From: Mageeibacillus indolicus UPII9-5
Lineage (GTDB): Bacteria > Bacillota > Clostridia > Saccharofermentanales > Fastidiosipilaceae
DNA length: 64,000 nucleotides
Reading direction: 5' to 3'
Assembly: GCF_000025225.2 (NCBI RefSeq)
Contig: NC_013895.2
Coordinates: 744,001 to 808,000, forward strand
Made by a program: the position numbers and the translations under genes. Position 1 is the stretch's first letter. Each line of letters begins with the position of its first letter. The notes beneath the pieces were generated by a model that ran no database searches, was not told where the DNA came from, and saw nothing but the letters and a program-made list of their open reading frames with translations. This document shows, in pieces, positions 7,541 through 15,922 of the stretch.

Positions 7541-9493
7541 TTGCCATCCTTTGACCCTAGATTAGATTTAGTTCCGGAATGCCCCGGCGTTTATTTGATG
7601 AAAGATGCAACGGGGCAAATTATTTATATCGGGAAAGCGATTAATCTTAGACGTCGCTTGCGCTCATATTTTGGCGCTAATCCGCAGGGAACCTTAAAGG
7701 TTCTGACGATGATTTCCCATATTCGCGATTTTGATTTCATTATTTGTGCAAATGAGCTAGAAGCTCTTTTACTCGAAAGCAATTTAATAAAAAAATATCA
7801 ACCATTTTATAATGTTTTACTAAAAGACAATCACGACTATCCTTATTTGTGTATAAGCTGGCAGGAACCTTATCCAAGAATATATAAGGCATATCGTATA
7901 GGCAATGATATTAAACGTGGGGCAAAATATTATGGACCGTATTTAAATGGTGACTTGAACCGCGCTTTGGCAGCGATACATGCACTTTTCCCACTAAAAA
8001 CCTGCAACCGTACTTTCCCACGTGATATAGGTAAAGAGCGTCCTTGCCTCAACTATCATATTAAACGTTGTATCGGACCTTGTTTAGGTTCGGTTTCCGC
8101 TACCCAATATCGTGCGGTAGTCCGGCAAGTGGCTGATTATTTAGAAGGCAAATATCCGAAACTATTGGCGGAAATTGAAAAAAGCATGAAAGAGGCGGCG
8201 GATAACCTTGATTTTGAACGGGCAGCTGTATTGCGTGATCGCTTATCTGGCCTGAAAGCATTAATTGCTCGGGCCCAAAGAGTTACGGTAAGTGGGCAAA
8301 AAAGCATGGATGTCTACGCAACGGCAAGAGAGGGCGGCGAAATATGTATCCAAAAATTACAAGTGAGATTTGGCAAAATCACTGGAACGGGTACATTTTT
8401 CCTACAAGATCCGCAGCCGGTTGGCATGGGCGAGGACCGCGGTCAAACTTTATTGTTTGATTTTATTTTGCAAGATTATTTAAATAATACTGGCGAAACG
8501 GAAATGATTGTTTTACCGCCTTATATTAACGTCGATTCTGTCGAGTGGGATAACTTTAAGCGTTGGCTTTTTAGCGCAGCCGGAAGAGAAATTCAACTTT
8601 GTTTACCCAAAAAGGGGCATAAATACGAGCTGTGGCAAATGGCGGAGATGACTGCCGAAAAAGTTATCAATCATCACGCTGCCGTCGAAAACAAACGGAA
8701 GATTCAGACTGAAACAGCTTGGCAGTATTTAGCGGAATTATGCGGATTGAAAGGACAGCTTAAACGTATTGAGGCATACGATGTTTCTAATAATGGCAGT
8801 CAGGATATAGTTTGTGCAATGACGGTGTTTGAAAACGGGTTGGCGAACAAAAAGGCTTATCGCGATTTTAATCTTTCTTATCAGACGGAAATTGATGACT
8901 ATGCAGCGATGGCAGAAACTTTAAGACGACGAATAAAACATTTCGATGATTCGAATTTTGGCGCGGAGCCGCAGCTTATTCTGGTGGATGGAGGATTGGG
9001 GCACGTTCATACTGTACAGGGAGTGTTAGCTGAGGTAAAATCTAAAATAAAGGTGGCCGGTATGGTCAAAGATGATCGGCATCGTACCCGTGGGCTAGTT
9101 TTGCCAGAAGGACAAGTCTTGGAACTTGCCAAATCGGTTAAGACTACACATGCAGGTGTCCTGCCGTCGGTGTCCGGTGATTACCACGAAGCTGACAAAG
9201 AATATAGGCAAGCTGTTTTGCTTAAACTTTTGACTGAAATTCAGGATGAAACGCATCGGCGTGCCATACGAGCCAATCGGAATAGAAGCAGGGACAGACA
9301 ACTGCGTTATAAGTTGGAAGCAGTTCCCGGTATAGGACCCAAGCGACGCGCCTTGCTTTTGGACAAATTTGGCTCGCTTAAAGATATCGCTGCCGCTCCT
9401 GTTTCGGAACTGGTTGCTAAGACTGGCTTACCTACGGACGTTGCACATAAAATTTTTGCATTTTTTCATCAGGATGGCTGCCTTCCTGATTAG
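7541..9493 (+). CDS. uvrC: Excinuclease ABC subunit C (UvrC)
   Basis: UvrC makes the dual incisions around DNA lesions in nucleotide excision repair, loaded by UvrB. Domains are in order: GIY-YIG nuclease (GVYLMKDATGQIIYIGKA, residues 16-33), the cysteine motif CNRTFPRDIGKERPCLNYHIKRC near 150-175, the UVR motif (DNLDFERAAVLRDRL, about 222-236), the RNase-H-like nuclease (YDVSNNGSQDIV and ILVDGGLGHV), and the C-terminal helix-hairpin-helix (PGIGPKRRALLLDKFGSLKDIAAA). The 650 residues are near the usual size. The start is TTG 7541 with only a weak upstream GGA. It follows the HPr-like gene by 14 bases. Confidence 0.97.
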   Translation: MPSFDPRLDLVPECPGVYLMKDATGQIIYIGKAINLRRRLRSYFGANPQGTLKVLTMISHIRDFDFIICANELEALLLESNLIKKYQPFYNVLLKDNHDYPYLCISWQEPYPRIYKAYRIGNDIKRGAKYYGPYLNGDLNRALAAIHALFPLKTCNRTFPRDIGKERPCLNYHIKRCIGPCLGSVSATQYRAVVRQVADYLEGKYPKLLAEIEKSMKEAADNLDFERAAVLRDRLSGLKALIARAQRVTVSGQKSMDVYATAREGGEICIQKLQVRFGKITGTGTFFLQDPQPVGMGEDRGQTLLFDFILQDYLNNTGETEMIVLPPYINVDSVEWDNFKRWLFSAAGREIQLCLPKKGHKYELWQMAEMTAEKVINHHAAVENKRKIQTETAWQYLAELCGLKGQLKRIEAYDVSNNGSQDIVCAMTVFENGLANKKAYRDFNLSYQTEIDDYAAMAETLRRRIKHFDDSNFGAEPQLILVDGGLGHVHTVQGVLAEVKSKIKVAGMVKDDRHRTRGLVLPEGQVLELAKSVKTTHAGVLPSVSGDYHEADKEYRQAVLLKLLTEIQDETHRRAIRANRNRSRDRQLRYKLEAVPGIGPKRRALLLDKFGSLKDIAAAPVSELVAKTGLPTDVAHKIFAFFHQDGCLPD

Positions 9494-9506
9494 TTTGGAG
9501 CAGAGA

Positions 9507-10241
9507 ATGATTTGGGCTTTAGCAGATTCACATTTGAGCTTTACGGTTGAGAAACCTATGGACGTTTTTGGTCCGCAGTGGCATAACCATGCTGAAAGGC
9601 TCGCTCAAAACTGGCTTTCATCCGTTGGCCGAGATGACATTGTTATTATGCCGGGAGATATTTCTTGGGGGATGAATTTGGCCGAGGCGAGAGCAGATTT
9701 GCAATTTTTACACGAATTACCGGGGCAAAAATATATCAGCCGCGGCAATCATGACTATTGGTGGTCGACGCTTAAAAAATTAAACGAGTTTAAAATTGAA
9801 GCTGGTCTTGATTCTTTACATTTTTTTCGCAGCGATGTATGTGAACTGACAGTTGAAGATGAACGGGTACTGTTGTTTGGAACCCGTGGCTGGTCATTGC
9901 CAAAAACCGCAAGTTTCACGGCGGCGGATCAAAAAATTTTACTGCGCGAAGAGGGGAGACTTAAACTAGCTCTGGATGCAATGAACGCGGCTTGGACACC
10001 TGGTACGAAGCTAATTTGCGCCATGCACTATCCACCTTTGTTGCAGGGAAGCAGAGACACAGTTTTCACGCGATTATTGCAGGCGTACGGAATTCCACTA
10101 TGCTTATACGGACACCTACATGCGCGTGGGCTTAAGGAGGCTTACCATGGATTGTGCGGTGATGTTTTTTATCAAAATGTAGCGGCAGATTATTTGTCTA
10201 TGCAGCCGGCTCCCGTAAGATTGTTGGAAAGAACGATTTAA
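9507..10241 (+). CDS. Calcineurin-like metallophosphoesterase
   Basis: A 244-residue protein with the metallophosphoesterase motifs: ADSHLSF at the start (D-x-H), MPGDISWG (GD), RGNHDYWW (GNHD), AMHYPP and YGHLHARG (GHxH). These ligate the two metal ions. The family matches the predicted phosphohydrolases of COG1768; substrates are unknown. ATG 9507 is chosen because it is just before the first metal motif and has GGAG (9497-9500). The frame is open upstream inside uvrC but that part does not look like protein of this family. It sits 13 bases after uvrC, so it is probably in the same transcript. Confidence 0.87.
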   Translation: MIWALADSHLSFTVEKPMDVFGPQWHNHAERLAQNWLSSVGRDDIVIMPGDISWGMNLAEARADLQFLHELPGQKYISRGNHDYWWSTLKKLNEFKIEAGLDSLHFFRSDVCELTVEDERVLLFGTRGWSLPKTASFTAADQKILLREEGRLKLALDAMNAAWTPGTKLICAMHYPPLLQGSRDTVFTRLLQAYGIPLCLYGHLHARGLKEAYHGLCGDVFYQNVAADYLSMQPAPVRLLERTI

Positions 10242-10430
10242 TGCTATCTATCGCTAAAAAGGGCTAAAAATTCCTTGGTTAACGGACATTAAACTGATTT
10301 ATGGTTGTTTGAAACAGCATTTTGCTAATGAAAATGAATTTTTTAAAAATTTACTCTATTTTAATAACATTAATTAAAGAATTGTTGTAGAATTAGCAAG
10401 TAGGTACAAAAATGATACGAGGTGATTAAG

Positions 10431-10745
10431 ATGAAGAAAATTTTGCAGGAACAAGTTGTGGCATATAAAGCGTTGAATGATGTTACGCGCATCAAAATTT
10501 TACAGATGTTAAAGCTGCGTAGCATGTACACTAACGAAATACTGGATGAATTCAATATAACCCAGCCGACTTTGAGTTACCATATGAAGATCCTCAGCAG
10601 TGCGAATTTGGTTGACACAAAAAAAGTAGGGCGTAATGTTTATTATTGCCTTAACCGCAAGACAATTAACCATTTGATTGATTTTCTTAGCCAAATTGTC
10701 AAGGTGGATGGTGAACAATGCAAAGACTTGAATTGTTCGAAATGA
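10431..10745 (+). CDS. ArsR-family winged-helix repressor
   Basis: A 104-residue DNA-binding protein with the ArsR/SmtB fold: LNDVTRIKILQMLK, the recognition region LDEFNITQPTLSYHMKILSSANLVDTKK and the wing VGRNVYYCLN. The usual alpha-3 metal site (ELCVCDL in classic ArsR) is absent; MYTNEILDE stands there. The only closely spaced cysteines are at the very end (C-x4-C in EQCKDLNCSK). A C-terminal metalloid site is therefore possible. ATG 10431 is preferred to GTG 10422 because AGGTGA (10420-10425) is five bases upstream of it. Its end overlaps the ArsD-like gene by 28 bases. It probably represses this operon in response to a thiophilic metal or metalloid. Confidence 0.88.
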   Translation: MKKILQEQVVAYKALNDVTRIKILQMLKLRSMYTNEILDEFNITQPTLSYHMKILSSANLVDTKKVGRNVYYCLNRKTINHLIDFLSQIVKVDGEQCKDLNCSK

Positions 10746-11209
10746 GCTCCGATCTGAATTTTGCTTCAAAAGGCGAGGTGGCAGAGCAGTATCGAATTCA
10801 AAAGGCTGTGGTAACGTTGCGATTAAACGGTGTTGAGGTTTACAGGTACAATTTTTTGCAAAATCCAACAGCGTTTTTGGGAAATGAAACTATTGGCAAA
10901 ATTCTTGAAACAGACGGAGATGCTGGCTTTCCGGTTACGCTGATTGACGGGAAGATGTTGACCAAGGGCCGATATCCGTCGGGGACTGAGTTGGCTGAAA
11001 TATTCAGTCTGTCGTCTGATATTTTGCCTGATACTTATCCGGCTGAAGATGTTGAACTCTGGTTTAAAATGATGATGGAAGCTGAACGTGGCGGTTGCGG
11101 CGCAGGAAGCTGTTCCGGGTGTTCGGGTTGCGGATCAGTATCTGACCCCGACCACTACTCCGACTTTGATTCCGACCAAACCGATTCTGATTTGTCTGAT
11201 TATGATTAG
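10718..11209 (+). CDS. ArsD-family protein with lost N-terminal cysteines and a Cys-rich C-terminal tail
   Basis: A 163-residue protein that follows ArsD (arsenic metallochaperone and co-repressor) along its core: RLELFE at the start, then LRLNGVEVYRYNFLQNPTAF, GFPVTLIDGKMLTKGRYPS and ELAEIF. In ArsD the As(III)-binding triad Cys-12/13/18 follows the first strand. Here that loop reads MSSDLNFAS, with no cysteine. Instead the C terminus has C-x4-C-x2-C-x2-C (GGCGAGSCSGCSGCG), followed by an Asp/Ser-rich acidic tail. The thiol site seems to have moved. ATG 10718 lies inside the end of the ArsR gene, so the two are translationally coupled. No arsA or arsB is present; the next gene is a ClC antiporter. 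ArsD membership is seen from the core; metal binding is inferred. Confidence 0.72.
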   Translation: MQRLELFEMSSDLNFASKGEVAEQYRIQKAVVTLRLNGVEVYRYNFLQNPTAFLGNETIGKILETDGDAGFPVTLIDGKMLTKGRYPSGTELAEIFSLSSDILPDTYPAEDVELWFKMMMEAERGGCGAGSCSGCSGCGSVSDPDHYSDFDSDQTDSDLSDYD

Positions 11210-11284
11210 TTTTAGATCACGGAATATACGCTACGTCTTTGTCGTCGACCTTCCAACCATAATTAAAGATTAGGACGTTTATGC

Positions 11285-12847
11285 ATGAACAGTTACACAA
11301 GTGAGTTGGCTGCTCGGCATCGCAACAAATTACATGTGGCAGCTGCAGGGCTGTTGGTAGGTTTGCTTGCCGGGACGGTCATTGTTTGTTTTCGTTTAGC
11401 TATTGGACAGATTCAAAAGCTTGTTCGAGTTTATTACGCTTTGGCAAGACACAATTGGCTTTGGGGCTTGAGTCTCATTCCGACTGTATTGGTCCTGACA
11501 GCTATTTGTACTTGGTTTGTCAAACGTCAACCGATGATTTCCGGTTCGGGAATACCGCAGGTAGCCGGAAGTTTAGGTGGAAGACTTAAATTTAGTTGGC
11601 TTAAAGTTATGCTGGCTAAGATCGGCGGTGGGCTACTTGCTTTGGGAAGCGGTCTAACTTTGGGCAGAGAAGGACCGTCGGTGCAGATTGGAGCCAGCTG
11701 TGGCGCGATAATTGCCAAGCTGCTCCACCGCCCGATTTCTGAACAGAAATATTTGATATCAGCCGGGGCTGCTTCTGGTATGACGGCGGCGTTTGCTGCT
11801 CCTTTATCAGGCGTGGTCTTTGCTTTGGAAGAAGTGCATCATAATTTTTCTTCTTTGGCGTTGGTTTCGGCTATGGCAGGATCAGTCGTTGCCGATTTTA
11901 TTACCAAAAAGATTCTGGGAAGTAAGCCCGAGCTGGCTTTCGCTGAAATCGTTCCTTTGCCATTTAATCAATATTGGATAATTGTCTTATTGGCGGTGAT
12001 TCTTGCCGTAAGCGCACATATTTTTATCCGAGTAATTATTGGCGGTAAGAAACTTTATGCGCGATTGCCGGTGCCTTTGGCGGTCAAAATTGCGTTGCCT
12101 TTTATTTGTACGTTGGCGGTGATTTTGCTTGACGGTCAATTTTTTGGTGCTGGGCAAGAATTTATTGCACTGCCCATACACGGTTCCCAAACTTTGACGG
12201 AGCTGATAATACTTTATGCCGTTAAACTTTTTCTCTTGGCGATTGCTTTCTGTTCTGGCCTGCCCGGAGGAATATTTTTCCCGTTACTGGTTCTGGGAGC
12301 GTTAACCGGTAATATTTTGGGAACAGTTTTGCATCAGGTTGGTGTGCTTGACGCCAAATATATTTTGTTTGTGGTTATGATTTCAATGGCCGGACATTTC
12401 GCGGGAATCGTAAGAGCACCGGTTACGGGAATTCTGCTCATCTGTGAGATGAGCGGCAGTTTTGAATATTTCTTGCCGTTGGTCTTGGTTGCCGTAGGTG
12501 TATATCTTTTGATGGAATGGACCGGGGCTGAGCCTATTTATGAAACTTTGCTCGATATGATTTTGCATAATAAATCAGAAAAGGCAGTCATTGCCGCAAA
12601 GAACGAGTATGATGACGGTATCTTAATGGAGTTTGCCGTGCAGCATGGATCAGCTTTTGATGGAGCCGAAATAGCGGATTTGGGGTGCCCGAACGATATC
12701 CTGATCGTGGCTATAAAACGTGGTGGTAAAGAGCTTATCCCACGCGGGAATTCGGTAGTACATGGTGGAGATTATTTGGTGGTTATGTTGGCCAAGAAAA
12801 AGCAAGTGGAGATTATCGATTGGCTGCACAGTCGATGTGAAATATAA
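11285..12847 (+). CDS. ClC-type Cl-/H+ antiporter with C-terminal RCK_C (TrkA_C) domain
   Basis: A 520-residue ClC transporter. The selectivity-filter motifs are GSGIPQ (residues 87-92), GREGP (127-131, with the gating Glu-129) and GLPGGIFFPLLVLGA. LEEVHHNF supplies the internal proton glutamate. Having both glutamates favours coupled Cl-/H+ exchange rather than a channel. About ten membrane helices are visible up to residue 425. The last ~65 residues (AEIADLGCPNDILIVAIKRGG to VVMLAKKKQVEIIDWL) form an RCK_C/TrkA_C ligand-binding domain, suggesting gating by a cytoplasmic ligand. The gene lies 75 bases after the ArsD-like gene with a terminator behind it. It is probably the effector of the ArsR-controlled unit. 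Confidence 0.93.
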   Translation: MNSYTSELAARHRNKLHVAAAGLLVGLLAGTVIVCFRLAIGQIQKLVRVYYALARHNWLWGLSLIPTVLVLTAICTWFVKRQPMISGSGIPQVAGSLGGRLKFSWLKVMLAKIGGGLLALGSGLTLGREGPSVQIGASCGAIIAKLLHRPISEQKYLISAGAASGMTAAFAAPLSGVVFALEEVHHNFSSLALVSAMAGSVVADFITKKILGSKPELAFAEIVPLPFNQYWIIVLLAVILAVSAHIFIRVIIGGKKLYARLPVPLAVKIALPFICTLAVILLDGQFFGAGQEFIALPIHGSQTLTELIILYAVKLFLLAIAFCSGLPGGIFFPLLVLGALTGNILGTVLHQVGVLDAKYILFVVMISMAGHFAGIVRAPVTGILLICEMSGSFEYFLPLVLVAVGVYLLMEWTGAEPIYETLLDMILHNKSEKAVIAAKNEYDDGILMEFAVQHGSAFDGAEIADLGCPNDILIVAIKRGGKELIPRGNSVVHGGDYLVVMLAKKKQVEIIDWLHSRCEI

Positions 12848-12887
12848 GCATAGTTGCTTGGTTGTTCCTTGGAAAAGTTTTTTGATA

Positions 12888-12934
12888 AACGGTGTCAAAT
12901 GGCGAATGTTCAATATTTGATACCGTTATTTTTT
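12888..12934 (+). terminator. Intrinsic terminator after the ClC gene
   Basis: A 13-base stem (12888-12900 with 12915-12927, one G-T pair) closes a 14-base loop and is followed by A plus six T residues. Confidence 0.88.
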
Positions 12935-13030
12935 GCCTATGTAAGTAGAAGAATAATTAATGCCAAGTAGCTGCGAATGGTGGGCAGGGAATTCAGAATA
13001 ATGTTTGGAAAATATGTTTGGGAAAATATA

Positions 13031-13055
13031 AAAAAGGCCTTGAAAATTCAAGACC
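13031..13055 (-). terminator. Terminator of tRNA-Val (minus strand)
   Basis: A nine-base stem (13036-13044 with 13047-13055) lies just downstream of the tRNA on the minus strand. A run of A residues at 13031-13035 reads as a T tract on that strand. The plus strand also has T residues after the hairpin, so it may act both ways. Confidence 0.8.
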
Positions 13056-13059
13056 TTTT

Positions 13060-13136
13060 TGGTGGGTAGTAATGGACTCGAACCATCGACCCCTTGCATG
13101 TCAAGCAAGTACTCTAACCAGCTGAGCTAACCACCC
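13060..13136 (-). tRNA. tRNA-Val (anticodon GAC)
   Basis: On the minus strand a full cloverleaf is readable. The acceptor stem GGGTGGT pairs with ACTACCC. The D-arm is AGCTCAGCTGGTTAGAGT. The anticodon stem CTTGC/GCAAG encloses loop TTGACAT (anticodon GAC). The T-arm has GGTTCGAGTCC. The 3' CCA is encoded (13060-13062). It reads GUC and GUU codons. It stands alone between two convergent or divergent units. Confidence 0.96.
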
Positions 13137-13205
13137 GAGTGCTTGAACATTTTAGCCTAATTTGGCAGATTTGTCAAATGAGATGTAAAAACTTGATTGC
13201 ATCGG

Positions 13206-13233
13206 TTGTATTATCAATGAAATGTGTTATTAT
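13206..13233 (+). promoter_or_regulatory. Probable promoter of the peptide transporter operon
   Basis: TTGTAT (13206-13211) and an extended -10 TGtTATTAT (13225-13233) are 16 bases apart. Transcription would start near 13240, so the leader would begin with the hairpin at 13247-13283. Confidence 0.6.
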
Positions 13234-13246
13234 AGACTGCAATGGG

Positions 13247-13283
13247 GCTCATTTATCGACTAAGGCTTTAGCGCTAAATGAGC
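13247..13283 (+). promoter_or_regulatory. Structured leader hairpin upstream of oppA
   Basis: GCTCATTTA (13247-13255) pairs perfectly with TAAATGAGC (13275-13283). Inside, CTAA (13260-13263) pairs with TTAG (13268-13271) around GGCT. The result is a two-part hairpin at the expected very start of the mRNA, 63 bases before the ATG. No U tract follows directly, so it is not a simple terminator. It may stabilise the mRNA or bind a regulator; no known riboswitch class is recognised. Confidence 0.55.
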
Positions 13284-13346
13284 TTATTATTAGTAATTTT
13301 ATTCACTGTGAAACAAACGAATTTACCGGCAAACATGGAGGTGTTT

Positions 13347-14927
13347 ATGGGTAAAAAGATGGGTAGAAGAGTTTTGAGTTCGCTGACGATAACGGCAATG
13401 ACCGTTGTTGCGTTACTTGCGTCAACTGGGTGTGGCATGAGTGAAAATACGCCGGCAGGTGAATCTAAATCTACGGTGCAAAATGTTGCGAGGACTAAGT
13501 CTGAAACTGATATATTACGAACCAATATGATATCGGAACCTGACAGCCTTGATCCATGGAAATCAGCAGCTTCCGATACCTCAGCCGTAATGCAAAATGT
13601 TTTTGAGGGTTTATTGCGTTATGATACCGATGCCAAAATTTTGCCGGGACTTGCCCAATCATGGAACCTCAGCGATGACCGTTTAACGTATACTTTTCAA
13701 TTGAATAAAGGTGTCAAATTTCATAATGATCATGATTTAACCGCTGAAGATGTTGTGTATACTTATCAACATTTAGCCGGCTTGGATGGGAATAAAGCAG
13801 TGGCCGTACGTTATTCACAAATAGCTGCTGTTAAAGCAATTAATGACTATGAAGTGGCCATAACTTTAAAAAAACCGTCCGCTCAATTTCCCGCTCTTGC
13901 TGCAATGGGCATGATTTTGCCTAAGGGCTATGATAAGCAGGCGGAACACCCTATCGGCACTGGTCCTTATAAGTTTGTTTCATATACCCCTGGGCAAAAA
14001 ATAGTCTTGGCCAAAAATGAGGCTTATTTTGATCAGACCAGGGCGGCTAAGATCCCCAAGGTGGAAATCCATGTCATCCATGATCAAGCGACAGTAATTT
14101 CCGCTTTACAATCCGGTCAACTTGATTTGGCTCGTTTGATGTCGTTTAACTCTTTAGATGTACTGAATAAAGATTTTAATATCATGAAGTCACCTAGTAA
14201 TATGGTTCAATTACTGGGCTTGAATAATTCAGTTACACCATTGAATAAACTTGAGGTCAGACAGGCAATAAACTATGCTATTGATAAAAAAGCGGTAATC
14301 GATGGAGTGTTTTCTGGCTTTGCGACCGAGCTGCACAGCAATTTCAGTCCTGTAATGAAAGAATACTATAACGAAAGATTGGATGCTTATTATCCTTATG
14401 ATCCGGAAAAAGCTAAGGACTTGTTACAGAAAGCCGGTTTGTTGAACGGATTTACATTAAATATTAAAGTGCCTTCCAACTATACAATGCACATGGATGC
14501 GGCACAGATTATAGCGGAACAACTTAGCGCAGTCGGTATTAAGGCTAAAATTATTCCGGTCGAGTGGGCGACTTGGTTGGAAGAGGTTAATTCAAAAGCC
14601 AACTATGAAGCAACGGTTATTTCTCTTACTGGCAAGCTTGACCCAGCAGATGTTCTTGGCCGTTTTTCTACATCATATAAGCGCAATTTCACCAAGTTCA
14701 GGAATAAAGAATTTGATGAACTGATTGATAGAGCATCTACCGAATCGGATAACGAAAAGAGAGTGGAGATGTACCGTGAGTGTCAAGAAATTTTGGCCAA
14801 AGAGGCCGGCAGTGTATTCATATGCGATCCGAATATTGTGATGGCTGTGCGTAAGGACATTCAAGGCTATAAATTTTATCCGGTCAGTTTCCTTGATTTG
14901 GCTGCTATATCTTATGCTGGTAAATAA
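13347..14927 (+). CDS. oppA: Peptide ABC transporter substrate-binding lipoprotein
   Basis: The extracellular receptor (SBP_bac_5, DppA/OppA family) that delivers oligopeptides or dipeptides to the membrane complex encoded downstream. The signal segment is RVLSSLTITAMTVVALLASTGC, and Cys-29 is the predicted lipidated residue. The family fold is shown by SEPDSLDPWKSA, NVFEGLLRYD, GLAQSWNLSDDRLTYTFQL, GVKFHNDHDLTAEDVVYTYQ, GTGPYKFVSY and VRQAINYAIDKKAV. ATG 13347 follows GGAGGTG (13337-13343) and gives a proper signal peptide. The mature protein of about 500 residues is normal. First gene of a five-gene operon; the peptide length preference cannot be read. Confidence 0.93.
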   Translation: MGKKMGRRVLSSLTITAMTVVALLASTGCGMSENTPAGESKSTVQNVARTKSETDILRTNMISEPDSLDPWKSAASDTSAVMQNVFEGLLRYDTDAKILPGLAQSWNLSDDRLTYTFQLNKGVKFHNDHDLTAEDVVYTYQHLAGLDGNKAVAVRYSQIAAVKAINDYEVAITLKKPSAQFPALAAMGMILPKGYDKQAEHPIGTGPYKFVSYTPGQKIVLAKNEAYFDQTRAAKIPKVEIHVIHDQATVISALQSGQLDLARLMSFNSLDVLNKDFNIMKSPSNMVQLLGLNNSVTPLNKLEVRQAINYAIDKKAVIDGVFSGFATELHSNFSPVMKEYYNERLDAYYPYDPEKAKDLLQKAGLLNGFTLNIKVPSNYTMHMDAAQIIAEQLSAVGIKAKIIPVEWATWLEEVNSKANYEATVISLTGKLDPADVLGRFSTSYKRNFTKFRNKEFDELIDRASTESDNEKRVEMYRECQEILAKEAGSVFICDPNIVMAVRKDIQGYKFYPVSFLDLAAISYAGK

Positions 14928-14959
14928 GTTGATAAACTAATAGGCTGTCCTCGGGTGTA

Positions 14960-15922
14960 ATGATGAATTTTCTGATAAAACGATTGGCAAACTTTATTTT
15001 GAGTGTGTTTTTGGTAGCCTTGCTAACTTTTGCCGTCTTTCAGATTATCCCCGGGGACCCGGCCACGGCCATATTGGGTATAGATGCGGATCCAGCGCAA
15101 ATCGAAAAAATTCACCGCGATATAGATTGGGGAAAACCGGGAGTCGAGCGTTTTGCCAAATGGATGGGGCAAGTCCTGCAAGGGGACTTAGGTGAGTCCT
15201 ATCGGTTTAAACAACCTGTAACCAAAATTATTAATGAGGCTTGGAAAACTACGGCCGGCTTGGCCGCTTTGGCAATTCTCTTATCGTTAATTTGGGGATT
15301 GCCTTTAGGGGTTTTGCTAGCTTACTATCGTAAACGTAAGTTTTCGGTGCCTTTTTTTGCTTTATCACAGATAGGCATTGCAGTCCCGTCATTTTGTATG
15401 GGAATTTTTTTAATTATTATTTTTTGTGTTAAATTGAAAATTTTTCCGGCTTTGGGCTATCCCGGTAATGATGTCTCGTGGTTGGAAAAGTTACCTTACC
15501 TGATTTTACCGGCCTTGGCACTTTCTTTTAGTATGGGAGCGATTTTGGTTCGCTATTTAACCGGCGGTTTGGTCAAAGAAGGCGATAAGCCCTATGTTCT
15601 GACAGCTCGTAGTAAAGGTTTGAGCCTGTTTAAGATCCTCCTGAGACATAAATTTAGAAATGCGCTGATTCCGTTGGTTACTATTTTGGGTATGGTAATT
15701 GCCGATTTACTGGGCGGAAGCATAATTATTGAAAATGTTTTTGCTTTGCCGGGAATTGGCAGTATGATTGCAATTGCCGTAAACAGCCGAGATTTGCCTT
15801 TAATTCAGGGCCTTGTTTTATATCTGGCGATTCTGGTCGTAAGTTTGAATTTTTTGGTGGATGTGTTTTATCTTGTTATCGATCCGCGATTAAGGCGGCG
15901 AATGAGGTGGAAGAGTGAATGA
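14960..15922 (+). CDS. oppB: Peptide ABC transporter permease, DppB/OppB type
   Basis: The first of two membrane subunits. It has 320 residues and six hydrophobic segments, beginning with a membrane helix (FILSVFLVALLTFAVFQIIPGDPA), the conserved start of this family. The coupling loop that touches the ATPases is visible as YVLTARSKGLSLFKILLRHKFRNALIPL, an EAA-type motif. The PGIGSMIAIAVNSRDLPLIQG block near the end is also typical. ATG codons occur at 14960 and 14963 and either may be used. It ends eight bases inside the next gene. Confidence 0.94.
   Translation: MMNFLIKRLANFILSVFLVALLTFAVFQIIPGDPATAILGIDADPAQIEKIHRDIDWGKPGVERFAKWMGQVLQGDLGESYRFKQPVTKIINEAWKTTAGLAALAILLSLIWGLPLGVLLAYYRKRKFSVPFFALSQIGIAVPSFCMGIFLIIIFCVKLKIFPALGYPGNDVSWLEKLPYLILPALALSFSMGAILVRYLTGGLVKEGDKPYVLTARSKGLSLFKILLRHKFRNALIPLVTILGMVIADLLGGSIIIENVFALPGIGSMIAIAVNSRDLPLIQGLVLYLAILVVSLNFLVDVFYLVIDPRLRRRMRWKSE

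Noticed and set aside
10509-10868. A 119-codon minus-strand frame across the ArsR and ArsD-like genes
   Set aside because: It lies opposite two well-supported genes, has no ribosome site and its translation matches no family pattern.
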